Of a stretch of DNA of 64,000 nucleotides, positions 45,376 through 53,887 are shown piece by piece. The position numbers and the translations under genes were made by a program. Source of the DNA: CAYZXL01 sp964482435 (GTDB lineage Bacteria > Auribacterota > JABMQX01); contig CAYZXL010000009.1 in the NCBI GenBank assembly GCA_964482435.1, positions 1-64,000 of the forward strand, written 5' to 3'. Below the pieces are notes generated by a model, which saw nothing but the letters and a program-made list of their open reading frames with translations, did not search any database and had not been told where the DNA came from. Every line of letters begins with the position of its first letter. Positions within the stretch are counted from its first letter, which is position 1.

Positions 45376-46208
45376 AAAAAATCTATGTCCTTCCTAACTT
45401 GTTCACTTCCGGAAACCTGTTCTGCGGCGTCCTGGGGATGTGCCTGGTCTTTGAAGGGCACTACATTATCGCAGCAATCGCGATACTCGGTGGGCTTGTC
45501 TTAGATTTCTGCGATGGGGTCGTAGCTCGGCTCCAGAGGACGACAAGCCGTTTTGGGCTGGAATACGATTCCCTGGCGGACCTGGTTACCTTCGGCGTCG
45601 CTCCGATGACGATGCTCTATAAGCTTCACGTTGTGGAGGCAGGGGGCGCCTGGAGGACGGGTTTGGGGATCGGGTTTTTGTACGTAGCGTGTACGGCCTT
45701 GCGTCTGGCGAGGTTCAATGTTCAATTTCAAGAAGCCAGAAAAGTGGACTTTTCCGGTTTACCGTCGCCCTTCGCCGCGGGCACTCTGGCGAGTCTGGTC
45801 ATTGCAATGCACAGGCACAGCGACCTGGGAAAGGAAGGCGTGGTTCTGCCGGCGCAAACGCACTTGTTAATCCTGGCAAGTCTGCCTCTTGCTTTCTTGA
45901 TGGTCAGCAGCCTGCGCTATCCGGCACTCGCACGGATGCTCTGGCCCCCCCGCAAGAGAGCCTTTGTTCATCTGGCCATGACTCTGTTAGTTCTGGGGGG
46001 TGTGATGTTCTTCATCGAGGGAGTCGTCTTCCTTTGCTTTGCGGCTTATGCCGCATCCGGCCCTGTCATAGCTTGTTACCGAGCAATCGCACACAAGCCC
46101 GCGGTGGAAAGAGAACTTCAGCCCGCGCGGATTAAGCGGTCCGGGCGGTTTCCCAGGAGGAGAAGTAGGAGAAGGCACTCCAGGGCGAGGGGTGACTTTC
46201 CAGCGTAA
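45372..46208 (+). CDS. pssA: CDP-diacylglycerol-serine O-phosphatidyltransferase
   Basis: PssA joins serine to CDP-diacylglycerol, feeding the adjacent decarboxylase. The CDP-alcohol phosphatidyltransferase motif is complete: the DFCDGVVAR start followed by G and two Asp in FGLEYDSLAD. The 278-residue protein has about seven to eight membrane helices and a basic Arg-rich tail (FPRRRSRRRHSRARG). Its ATG overlaps the psd stop by 4 bp. A protein kinase gene follows after 11 bp, so the transcript probably continues. Confidence 0.94.
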   Translation: MKKIYVLPNLFTSGNLFCGVLGMCLVFEGHYIIAAIAILGGLVLDFCDGVVARLQRTTSRFGLEYDSLADLVTFGVAPMTMLYKLHVVEAGGAWRTGLGIGFLYVACTALRLARFNVQFQEARKVDFSGLPSPFAAGTLASLVIAMHRHSDLGKEGVVLPAQTHLLILASLPLAFLMVSSLRYPALARMLWPPRKRAFVHLAMTLLVLGGVMFFIEGVVFLCFAAYAASGPVIACYRAIAHKPAVERELQPARIKRSGRFPRRRSRRRHSRARGDFPA

Positions 46209-46219
46209 CAGGGCAACAG

Positions 46220-47059
46220 ATGAGTTTTGGAAAAAAAGTCGGCGAATATGAGCTAATCGGGATTATCAACAAAGGAGGGATGGCGGAGATTCACAAGGCG
46301 TGCCACCGTGGCGACGGGAAGGTGTATGCCTTGCGAATAATGCTTCCCGGGCTCAGCAAGACGTCCCGGAACATCAAGCGCTTTCTCGGTGGGGCGGCCA
46401 TCGTACGGTTTCTCGAGCACCCGAACATCGTCAGGATCTTCGACATCGTTCTCGACAGGAAAATGCCTTACGTGGTGATGGAGTACGTTGACGGAGATAA
46501 CCTGAAACACCATCTTCTTCACCACAGCCCGATTATTACGGAGAAGCCGCTGGAGATTCTGATGGGGGTGGCTCGTGGCATCCAGTTCCTGCACAAGAAC
46601 CGGGTCATCCATCGGGATATCAAGCCCGAAAACATTCTCATTTCGACCGAGATGGAAGTCAAAATTGCCGATTTCAGTCTTGCGGTGCGGCGAGACAAAG
46701 AGCAGCTTGCGTCGCGCGTCATCTCCGGGAGCCGGTCCTACATCGCCCCGGAGAGAATTCTCCACGGAAGGTACGACGAACGCACGGACATTTACAGTAT
46801 GGGAATAACCGCTTACGAACTTCTGACCGGCCACCTCCCCTACACGGGAACGAGCGATCAGGAGGTGCTGCATAAGCACGTCAGCCACCGGGTTCGCCCT
46901 GCGGCAATTCAGCGGTTCAACCCTTCCGTTCCGCGCGAACTGGAAGCGATTATAATGAAATGTATAGCGAAAGACCCCGCTAACCGGTATCCCGACGCCA
47001 GCCTGGTCATTCGGGACCTCGAGAGCGTCTCGTTCCCATCGAAGCGCGGCGGGTCGTAG
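46220..47059 (+). CDS. Ser/Thr protein kinase-like protein with degenerate ATP site
   Basis: The 279-residue protein is a Hanks-type kinase domain without membrane segment. The catalytic loop is intact (HRDIKPENI; Asp133, Asn138), and the APE region (YIAPERI) and DxxSMG helix are present. Three ATP-site positions deviate. The VAIK lysine is Arg39 (YALRIM). The helix-C glutamate position is Gly58 (RFLGGAAIVRFLEHPN). DFG reads DFS (151-153). The glycine loop is KGGMAEIHKA. Such changes usually abolish or strongly reduce phosphotransfer, so this may be a pseudokinase acting as a sensor or scaffold, or an atypical active kinase. It sits 11 bp after pssA and 32 bp before an L,D-transpeptidase gene, suggesting control of envelope synthesis. 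Confidence 0.88.
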   Translation: MSFGKKVGEYELIGIINKGGMAEIHKACHRGDGKVYALRIMLPGLSKTSRNIKRFLGGAAIVRFLEHPNIVRIFDIVLDRKMPYVVMEYVDGDNLKHHLLHHSPIITEKPLEILMGVARGIQFLHKNRVIHRDIKPENILISTEMEVKIADFSLAVRRDKEQLASRVISGSRSYIAPERILHGRYDERTDIYSMGITAYELLTGHLPYTGTSDQEVLHKHVSHRVRPAAIQRFNPSVPRELEAIIMKCIAKDPANRYPDASLVIRDLESVSFPSKRGGS

Positions 47060-47091
47060 GGTTGCGGATTGTTCGTGATATTTGAGGAAGA

Positions 47092-48261
47092 ATGAAAGCC
47101 ACAAAACCAAAAATCATCGCTGTCCTCATTGGAATCGTAGTGGTTGGGATTGGCGCCCTCTACCTTGCTAAGTTCATGACAGGCTCCTCGGGGAAAGGCT
47201 CGGCCAGAGACCTCCTTTCGAGTGGCATCGCCCTCCTCGAGAAAAAACAGTACAAAGAAGCTCGAGCTAAGCTCGAGGAATCCTACCGGAAAGCGCCCGA
47301 GGGCAAGTTGAAGAACCGCGCGTTTCTATTCTTAGCTCGCTCCTACCACGGCGCGGGCGAGCGCGAAAAAGCAATTGAATGCTGGAACAAGATAATCGAG
47401 AATCCATCCGCAGCAAAGGACCGGGCGGAGGCGTTCTATTCCCTGGGGTCCTTGCGGTCAGCTGATGGAACGCCCGAAGCGGGCAAGACTGCCGAGGATT
47501 ACTACAACAAGGCCGTGGCGGCGGCCGCTGATTCGCGTTTCGCCTCTCTCGCCCAGGTTGAGCTGGCAATCATCAGGATGGACCGGGGTGACCTCGTAGG
47601 GGCGAAGGAGCTTCTCGACAAAGTGCGGGCCAAGAAGCTGGAGGACCCGCAGTTGACCAGGGCAGTCTATAGGCTCAACGTGAAGCTGCTTTTCTCCCCG
47701 GTCCTTACGGAAGTTCCCGAAAGCACCTACTACAGCGTGAAAGAGGGCGACACCCCCGAGGGGATGAGCAAGAAATTCGGCACGACGTCCGATCTTCTTC
47801 AGGAGAGCAACAAGATAGACGACCCCCGAAAGATTCAAATCGGCAGGAGGATAAAGGTCATCACGGGGAAGTTCCGATTGGAGGTGTCGAAGTCGCGGAA
47901 CGTGCTTCAGCTTTTGAGCGGAGACACGGTGCTCAGCGAGTACGCTATCGGCACCGGCAAACTCGGCAGCACCCCGACGGGAAGGTTCAAAATCACCGAC
48001 AAGGTGAAGGAGCCGCCGTGGTTCCATGGCGGACGGAGTATCCCTTACGGAGACCCCGAAAACGTCCTCGGGACGCGCTGGATGAAACTGGACAGCGCGG
48101 ACGGGCAAAAGGAGCTGACCGGCTACGGCATCCATGGCACCGACGACGCATCTTCCATCGGAAAGCAGAGCAGCGAAGGGTGCATTCGGCTCCTCAACCG
48201 GGACGTGGAGGAACTGTTCAAGATTGTTCCCCTGGACACGGAGGTAGTCATCAAGGAATAG
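47092..48261 (+). CDS. TPR-LysM-YkuD L,D-transpeptidase
   Basis: The 389-residue envelope protein has, in order, an N-terminal membrane anchor (IIAVLIGIVVVGIGALYLA) and TPR-like helices (~40-205). A LysM peptidoglycan-binding module follows at ~215-260 (YYSVKEGDTPEGMSKKFG). A YkuD catalytic domain has HGT at ~348-350 and SSEGCIR with the nucleophile Cys ~364. YkuD enzymes make 3-3 peptide cross-links or attach proteins to peptidoglycan and are insensitive to most penicillins. The combination with TPRs suggests docking to other proteins. It follows the kinase-like gene by 32 bp and precedes accA by 72 bp. Confidence 0.92.
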   Translation: MKATKPKIIAVLIGIVVVGIGALYLAKFMTGSSGKGSARDLLSSGIALLEKKQYKEARAKLEESYRKAPEGKLKNRAFLFLARSYHGAGEREKAIECWNKIIENPSAAKDRAEAFYSLGSLRSADGTPEAGKTAEDYYNKAVAAAADSRFASLAQVELAIIRMDRGDLVGAKELLDKVRAKKLEDPQLTRAVYRLNVKLLFSPVLTEVPESTYYSVKEGDTPEGMSKKFGTTSDLLQESNKIDDPRKIQIGRRIKVITGKFRLEVSKSRNVLQLLSGDTVLSEYAIGTGKLGSTPTGRFKITDKVKEPPWFHGGRSIPYGDPENVLGTRWMKLDSADGQKELTGYGIHGTDDASSIGKQSSEGCIRLLNRDVEELFKIVPLDTEVVIKE

Positions 48262-48333
48262 GATTCTCGACTGACGACTCGCTGCACCGGAGCACACGGG
48301 CCGAAACGCGACCGAATTTTACCGGAGGAACGC

Positions 48334-49380
48334 ATGGCAGGAACAGGTCTCGATTTTGAAAGGCCTCTCATCGAGCTCGAGAAGAAGATTGAGGTTCTGA
48401 AGAAATCGTCCGAAAACGGCGGGATTGATTTCTCGAGCCAGATTGCGACTCTTCAAAAGGAGCTGGATGCCATGCGAGTGAAGCTCTATTCCAACCTCAC
48501 GCCGTGGCAAAGGGTCCAGTTGGCGAGGCACCCGCGCCGGCCATACATGCTCGACTTCGTTCGCCTCATCACTCGGAGCTTTACGGAATTGCACGGCGAT
48601 AGGCTTTTTGGCGACGACAAAGCGCTCATCGGGGGTCTTGCGACAATAGACAATCAGAGGGTAATGCTCGTCGGACACCAGAAGGGCCGGGATACCAAAG
48701 AGAACATAATGAGGAATTTCGGCTGCCCCCATCCGGAGGGATTCAGAAAGGCCCTAAGGTTGATGAGAATGGCCGAGAAGTTTCGTTTGCCCGTCGTCAG
48801 CTTCATTGATACGCCCGGGGCATATCCGGGAATCGGGGCCGAGGAAAGGGGCCAGGCGCAGACCATCGCCCTGAATCTCAGGGAGATGATGCAGATACGC
48901 ACTCCGATGGTCATCATCATCATCGGCGAGGGGTGCAGCGGTGGAGCGCTCGGCATCGGCATCGGCGACATCGTCTCCATGTTCCAGAACGCTTACTATT
49001 CTGTAATCTCACCGGAAGGCTGCGCAGCCATCCTCTGGAAAGACGCGGGAAAAATGGACCTGGCTGCGGAGGCACTGAAGTTGACGGCAACCGATCTCGC
49101 CCATCATAACCTGATTGACGAGATAATTCCCGAGCCTCTCGGAGGGGCGCATATCAATCATGCCGAAATGGGCGCGATTCTCAAGCAACGGCTCCTGGCA
49201 TACCTCGACAGGCTGAGTGGAATTCCGCTCGACGAGCTAATCGAAAAGAGATACCGGAAGTTCAGGGTCATGGGGGCTTTCATCGAGAACGCGCTGACTC
49301 GGGCGGCGGCAGCTTCTCCGGCCAAGCAGGAGGCAGTCGCCTCCCTGAGTGCGGCGTCCCCTGGGGCACCAGAGGGCTAA
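48334..49380 (+). CDS. accA: Acetyl-CoA carboxylase carboxyltransferase subunit alpha
   Basis: AccA forms the carboxyltransferase with AccD, moving CO2 from biotin to acetyl-CoA to start fatty-acid synthesis. The 348 residues include LELEKKI-type N-terminal helices (PLIELEKKIEVLKK), the ARHPRRPYMLDFV segment, FGDDKALIGGLA, FIDTPGAYPGIGAEERGQ and GEGCSGGALGIGIGD with the oxyanion glycines. The C-terminal ~25 residues are Ala/Ser-rich and likely disordered. A GGAGGAACGC-type ribosome site precedes the ATG. accD is not in the window. The gene closes a run of envelope and lipid genes starting at psd. Confidence 0.96.
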   Translation: MAGTGLDFERPLIELEKKIEVLKKSSENGGIDFSSQIATLQKELDAMRVKLYSNLTPWQRVQLARHPRRPYMLDFVRLITRSFTELHGDRLFGDDKALIGGLATIDNQRVMLVGHQKGRDTKENIMRNFGCPHPEGFRKALRLMRMAEKFRLPVVSFIDTPGAYPGIGAEERGQAQTIALNLREMMQIRTPMVIIIIGEGCSGGALGIGIGDIVSMFQNAYYSVISPEGCAAILWKDAGKMDLAAEALKLTATDLAHHNLIDEIIPEPLGGAHINHAEMGAILKQRLLAYLDRLSGIPLDELIEKRYRKFRVMGAFIENALTRAAAASPAKQEAVASLSAASPGAPEG

Positions 49381-49415
49381 GTGCTCTATTCCATAAATCC
49401 AATTCGCATTTTTTG

Positions 49416-49585
49416 CCGGATAGGATGAACAGGATGAACAGGATTCTTTGAATCCTGCGTCTGGCGTTGTCAGTTTTGAGCTTTGGTCGTGGGAGGGCAG
49501 TGTCTGGGCAAGGCGACCCGGGAAAGGTGGGGCAGCTTCTTGCCCTTCGTTTCTAATCCCGGCCATCCTGTAAATCCTGTCGAGA
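49416..49585. repeat. ACAGGAT-type inverted repeat
   Basis: The left arm at ~49420-49445 (GGATGAACAGGATGAACAGG) and right arm at ~49562-49582 (GCCATCCTGTAAATCCTGTC) are inverted copies of the unit also seen at 58991-59055. It fills the 306-bp gap between accA and the TPR lipoprotein gene; no gene is seen inside. Confidence 0.65.
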
Positions 49586-49686
49586 AGGTCCTCGCTTTTC
49601 GCAGGTTGTGCGATGCGTCGTTCTGTTTCTAAATGCACGTACCTGGGTTGGCGGGAAAGCGTGGCGCTCAGCGGAGGTCGGAAAGA

Positions 49687-50754
49687 ATGACCAGGTTTAT
49701 TCGCCATTTTGTCTGCTTGTGTCTCGTCTCCCTTCTGACTTCGTGCGTCACCACTGGCGACCGGCAATCCTGGTCGAAAAACAAGCTCGGCAGAGTCAAC
49801 GCGAAAGCCGCCCGGTACTACAACGAAGGTCTCAGCAACCTGCGAGACAACGATGCCCGCCGCGCCATCAAGCTTTTTGAAAAATCGGTTGCGCTCAACC
49901 CCGAAGACCCGTGGCCTTTCAACGCCATGGGCGTCGCCTATGGAAGGCTCGGTATGATCGAGAAGGAAGTGGCGTGCTACGATAAAGCGATTGGGCTGTA
50001 CCCGCAATTCGCCGAGGCTCTGAATAACAAGGGGATTGCCCTCCACATGCTTGGGAGGTACGACGAGGCCCGCCGCTCATTGGAGGACGCCATCCGCGTT
50101 GACTTCCAGTACGAAGGCGCCCACATCAATCTTGGCATCGTCCTGGCGAGCCTGAAGGAGTACGAGCTTGCCCTTCTCTCTTTAGACAACGCACTCCGCC
50201 TCAACCCCTCTTCCGAGCGCGCGCTTTTCAACAAGGGTCTTGTGCTTGAGGAAACGGACAAGTGCGAGGATGCCCTGAGCTGCTACGAGGCCGTCCTCAA
50301 GCTCCGTCCCCGCTCCCCGGAAGTTCGTCTTCGCAAAGGAATCTGTCTGGAGCGATTGGGCAGGCTCGACGAGGCGCTTGCGGAACTGGGGAAAACTGTC
50401 GAGGAAAAGCCCGATCTTTCGGAGGCATTCTATCGGCGAGGGCTTATTCAGGAAAAGCTCGAAAAATACGACGAAGCGGTGCAGTCGTTTGACAGGGCAA
50501 TCGCGTATCTCTCCTCCTACGCCGATGCCCATCATGGCAAAGCTCGCTGCCTCCTCAAGCTCGGCCAACACGATGCCGCCCTTGAGGCGTGCAGCGCGGC
50601 CCTTCGTGCAAAGCCCGGGTTCGTTGAGGCTCTGAGAACCAGGGCGGCGATTCTCCGGGAAATGGGGAAGGAAGACGAAGCGCAAGCAGCCCTCGCCGAA
50701 GCCGACAAGCTGGAATCGAACCCGCAGCTGACACCGCCCGCTCCATCGAAATGA
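49687..50754 (+). CDS. TPR-repeat lipoprotein
   Basis: The 355-residue protein has a lipoprotein signal with lipobox LTSC followed by V, and about eight to nine TPR motifs (pattern A..NKGIALHMLGRYDEARRSLEDAI). No enzymatic domain is seen. The ATG at 49687 is chosen because GGAGG lies ~9 nt upstream and the lipobox falls at residue 19. TPR lipoproteins usually scaffold envelope complexes. It converges on another TPR protein gene (stop-to-stop distance 75 bp). Confidence 0.88.
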   Translation: MTRFIRHFVCLCLVSLLTSCVTTGDRQSWSKNKLGRVNAKAARYYNEGLSNLRDNDARRAIKLFEKSVALNPEDPWPFNAMGVAYGRLGMIEKEVACYDKAIGLYPQFAEALNNKGIALHMLGRYDEARRSLEDAIRVDFQYEGAHINLGIVLASLKEYELALLSLDNALRLNPSSERALFNKGLVLEETDKCEDALSCYEAVLKLRPRSPEVRLRKGICLERLGRLDEALAELGKTVEEKPDLSEAFYRRGLIQEKLEKYDEAVQSFDRAIAYLSSYADAHHGKARCLLKLGQHDAALEACSAALRAKPGFVEALRTRAAILREMGKEDEAQAALAEADKLESNPQLTPPAPSK

Positions 50755-50813
50755 CCCCTCTTCGACAGAGTCTCCCCCCGATCTGAGTTTCCCCTGCGCC
50801 CGAAGGTCATCAA

Positions 50814-50829
50814 CCCCGCCCTCGCGGGG
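50814..50829. terminator. Possible shared hairpin between convergent TPR genes
   Basis: CCCCGC-CCTC-GCGGGG makes a 6-bp stem immediately before the stop codon of the minus-strand TPR gene. On the plus strand it is followed by CTATTTG. It is short and lacks a good T-run, so only a weak candidate. Confidence 0.3.
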
Positions 50830-52440
50830 CTATTTGCGGCCGCCGAGAGCGTCCTGAGTCTCTTTCAAGGCTGCGGAATAGGCGGCGTTATTCGGGTCAA
50901 GCCTGAGGGCGGCGTTCAGGTCGTCAATCGCCTTTGAATAATCGCCCATTGCCCGGAGGATAGTCGAGCGGAGGGAGTAAGCCTGGGGGCTTTTCGGCTG
51001 CAATTCAATGACGCGCGAAATGTCCGCCAGGGCGTCTTGATGCCGATTCAATCGCAGCTGAAGCACCGCCCTCCTCCGAAAGGCCTCCGGGAGGGTTGGG
51101 TCTGCACGAATGGCCGCGGTGTAGTCGGCGAGGGCTTGCTGTGGATTGTTGAACTCAACCTCCTCGAGGGCGCCGCGTTTCAGATATGCGGGGGCGAAGT
51201 TAGAGTCGAGGCGAATGGCGGCGGAGCAGTCTCTGGCTGCTTCCTTTTTCTGTCCCAGTTTCTCGAGACACAGCGCCCTTCGGTAATGGGCCTGGAGGTC
51301 GTCCGGAACGGATTCGATGACTTTGGAATAGCTCGCGGCGGCGGTCGGGAAGTCCCCGGCGGCTTCGGCGATCTCGGCTCGCTTTCGGTGGAATTCTCGG
51401 GCGCGACCGGGTTGCAGCTCAATAGCTTTCGAGACGTCGTCGAGGGCTTCCTTTGTCTTGCCGAGTTGCTGATGGACGAGAGCCCGGCGGTAGTAAGCCT
51501 CGGCGTCTTTGGGGCTAAGCTCAATCGCTTTCGACAGGTCTTTGAGGAGGTCGTCGGTACGCCCCATTCGATTGAGGAGGTCAGACCGTGCGAGATACAG
51601 CGATGAGGAGTCCGGCTGAAGGGAAATGGCTCTGCCGTAGTCCTCAAGCGCCTGGGCATGGGCACCTGTTTTCGAGGAGGCTGCGGCCCTGGCGAGGTAA
51701 GATTGAATGTTCTGGGGGTCAAGCTGGATGCATTTCGTGAAATCGGAGATGGCGCCGGCGTAGTTTTCTGCGTCGAGGCGAGCCTGCCCCCTCTTGAAAT
51801 AAGCGCTGGCGTCATTCGGACGAAGCACGATGGCGGACGTGTGGTCCTTTTCCGCGAGGACGTAATCTCTGGCTCTGAGGTAAAGCTCGGCGCGGGCCTG
51901 GTAGGCTTCGGCGTAGCGGCGGTCTTTTTCGATGGCATTGCTGAGGTCCTGGAAGGCGAGTTGATACTTGTTGAGGGCTGCGTTCAGCAGCCCCCTGGCA
52001 TAATGGAGCTCGGCGAGAGCGGGGTTGAATTCCAGGGCGCGGGTGACTTGATCGAGGGCGGCGGACAGCCTCGTTTTGTCCGCCTGGCTCCGCGCGAGGT
52101 TTATACATTGAGCAGCAAGTCGTCGGGCGGACTCAAGCCGGGCGGCTGTCACCTCCTTCTGATATGCAGCCTCGAGGTCCTTGAGCTTTTCGATTTCGAG
52201 AATATCATCCTTCCGCACCCAGCCCCGAACGATCTGGCCGGCTTTTCGATGCGCCCCGTAAACCCAGCCTGTCTGGAAGCGGTCGGCGTCGAACGCGTCC
52301 CCTTTTGCCGCTTTGTACATGACCCGCTTGCCCTGGTAGATTTGCGCTCCTTCACGGAGCGTAACCTCGACGGGAAGCGCCCGGTGGGCGAAGAAAATCG
52401 CAGCCAGGCATGGGCCAAGAAGTCTGAGGTTGACCTTCAC
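50830..52440 (-). CDS. Secreted TPR protein with N-terminal SH3-like domain
   Basis: The 536-residue protein has a signal-like N-terminus (NLRLLGPCLAAIFFAHRALP) and an SH3-like beta module (~25-80: LREGAQIYQGKRVMYKAAKG...GWVYGA...RGWVRKDDI). About twelve consecutive 34-residue TPR motifs fill the remainder to residue ~530. GTG 52440 is selected because GGAAGGAC lies 8 nt upstream and the hydrophobic signal follows directly. No catalytic domain is present. The stacked TPRs point to a long solenoid for protein docking in the envelope. Confidence 0.85.
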   Translation of the reverse strand: MKVNLRLLGPCLAAIFFAHRALPVEVTLREGAQIYQGKRVMYKAAKGDAFDADRFQTGWVYGAHRKAGQIVRGWVRKDDILEIEKLKDLEAAYQKEVTAARLESARRLAAQCINLARSQADKTRLSAALDQVTRALEFNPALAELHYARGLLNAALNKYQLAFQDLSNAIEKDRRYAEAYQARAELYLRARDYVLAEKDHTSAIVLRPNDASAYFKRGQARLDAENYAGAISDFTKCIQLDPQNIQSYLARAAASSKTGAHAQALEDYGRAISLQPDSSSLYLARSDLLNRMGRTDDLLKDLSKAIELSPKDAEAYYRRALVHQQLGKTKEALDDVSKAIELQPGRAREFHRKRAEIAEAAGDFPTAAASYSKVIESVPDDLQAHYRRALCLEKLGQKKEAARDCSAAIRLDSNFAPAYLKRGALEEVEFNNPQQALADYTAAIRADPTLPEAFRRRAVLQLRLNRHQDALADISRVIELQPKSPQAYSLRSTILRAMGDYSKAIDDLNAALRLDPNNAAYSAALKETQDALGGRK

Positions 52441-52520
52441 GGGATTGTCCTTCCGACGGTTTATGTAGCCAACGCGGAGCATGCACGCACAAGTGCTTAC
52501 CCACGTGATATTGCCTGGGG

Positions 52521-52536
52521 TTGACGACGTTGTCAA
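52521..52536. promoter_or_regulatory. Palindromic operator-like site
   Basis: TTGACGACGTTGTCAA is a 16-bp palindrome with one mismatched pair, lying between the divergent TPR and methyltransferase genes. On the minus strand its TTGACA half could also serve as the -35 of the TPR gene, with CAATAT 17 nt downstream, so a protein bound here would block that promoter. Confidence 0.4.
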
Positions 52537-52552
52537 CGGTCGGAAAGGATTG

Positions 52553-52582
52553 TTGACATCTGTGCGCGAGAAGCGATAAAAT
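52553..52582 (+). promoter_or_regulatory. Sigma-70 promoter of the methyltransferase gene
   Basis: TTGACA at 52553-52558, an 18-nt spacer, and TAAAAT at 52577-52582. Transcription would start near 52589, leaving a leader of about 160 nt before the ATG at 52748. Confidence 0.65.
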
Positions 52583-52747
52583 AATAGGCGTTCTCAGTGA
52601 GGGTGTGAGACGTCGCCGACCGACCAGCCATACGTCCCGGACTTCAAGAAGGGGACGAAAGTATCCCACTCTGATTAAATCCGGAACAGGAGGGTGCACG
52701 GGAAACTTCTGTTCTCGTGTGAGGAGCCACGCCATACGGAGTGGACT

Positions 52748-53356
52748 ATGCTGGTCAAAAATATAGTCACGCAGGTGTCCTTCCCGCCATCATTTCTCAT
52801 CCGAAGGGCCGTCAACGCATGGTGGCGGCGGCAGGTGGCGCAAGAGTTTCTGAGGGAGGTCTCGCTGAGCGAAGGCGCCTCTGTGATTGATATAGGATGC
52901 AAAAGCGGGCGGCTTACGAGGCAGGTCGCAGGGGTCGTCAAGAGTGGGAGGGTGGTTGGGATTGACCCGTCGGAGAGAATGATCCGACGGGCGATAAAAC
53001 GGTGCGGGGGTGTGAAAAACGTGGAATTTTATGTCGGCGAGGCAGAAGCCCTCCCGTGGGAAGGAGAGTCTTTTGACTGCGCGACCTGCCTGGATTCATT
53101 CTATGACTATCCGAACCCCGGTGGCGTGTTGACAGAGATGCTGAGAGTTCTCAAGCCGGGAGGGAAGGTCTTTCTTGGTGTGCGCCAGCCGGTTGACAGA
53201 AGGGACTGGAAGAAGGGCTGGGGACTTCCGTGGAGTCTTGGACGGCAGCGTTACGGGCTCGAGCGTTACGTTCGGTACTTCGTGGATTCCGGCTTTCTAA
53301 CGGTTCGGGAGAAGGCTCGGAGCGAATACCTTCTGATCGTGGGGACGAAAGGTTGA
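52748..53356 (+). CDS. Class I SAM-dependent methyltransferase
   Basis: The 202-residue protein has the Rossmann methyltransferase motifs: motif I VIDIGCKSGRLTRQV, acidic loop GIDPSERMI, motif for adenine contact GEAEALPWEGESFDCATC, and post-motif LKPGGKVFLGVR. It belongs to the broad Methyltransf_11/25 group. An N-terminal helix (SFLIRRAVNAWWRR) is basic and Trp-rich and could touch membrane or substrate. The substrate is unknown. ATG 52748 has CGGAG upstream; GTG 52694 with an immediately adjacent AGGAGG is an alternative that adds 18 residues. Confidence 0.85.
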   Translation: MLVKNIVTQVSFPPSFLIRRAVNAWWRRQVAQEFLREVSLSEGASVIDIGCKSGRLTRQVAGVVKSGRVVGIDPSERMIRRAIKRCGGVKNVEFYVGEAEALPWEGESFDCATCLDSFYDYPNPGGVLTEMLRVLKPGGKVFLGVRQPVDRRDWKKGWGLPWSLGRQRYGLERYVRYFVDSGFLTVREKARSEYLLIVGTKG

Positions 53357-53887
53357 GATTTGCCGTGGGAAGGCGGGAGATGCTCCTGCGGTTCTGTTCC
53401 GAGGGAACGATGGAGTCATGGGGTAGTATGCCGAACTTGGCCCTCAAGACCTCCGCGCTGAGAATTCCTGTCCGCAAATACCGTGGCCGGGATAGCATGA
53501 TTTTCTGACGGGATTAACGCGGTTCTCCAGATGCGTTCGTCCGCTAACCGTATCCGACGAGCTAAGCTGCCGCCGAACCCGGGTGTGGCTGTGTTTCAGG
53601 GCTACTCGGGCCGTGGGCTTCTCCTAACGCTCGACGAAGGACCTCGCGCCAAGAACCGGCACTGACGAGGGGAAGGCTGCCGGCTTCCAGCCGGCACCAT
53701 GTTCAGCCCCCTGCTTCAGCTGGGGGAACTGAAACGCCCCTCTGGTCCTCCCAGCCCGCTTCAGCGGGGCTTCTCGGAAAAGGGCTTCAGCCGGATTCCG
53801 CCACCAAATTGCAGCTGCACCTCCGAACGCGAGGACTGAGTTTGCCACGAGTTCCACCTTCGATGCCTGCCGCAATCTTCTCCACTT
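53357..53887. repeat. 531-bp gap with three consecutive stem-loops
   Basis: Stem-loops follow one another at 53676-53697 (GCTGCCGGCTTCCAGCCGGC), 53705-53727 (AGCCCCCTGCTTCAGCTGGG) and 53755-53768 (CCCGCTTCAGCGGG). All are centred on CTTCAG-like loops, resembling the dispersed repeat families elsewhere. No gene is supported. The site lies between the convergent methyltransferase and GH20 genes, so some stems may act in termination. Confidence 0.6.
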
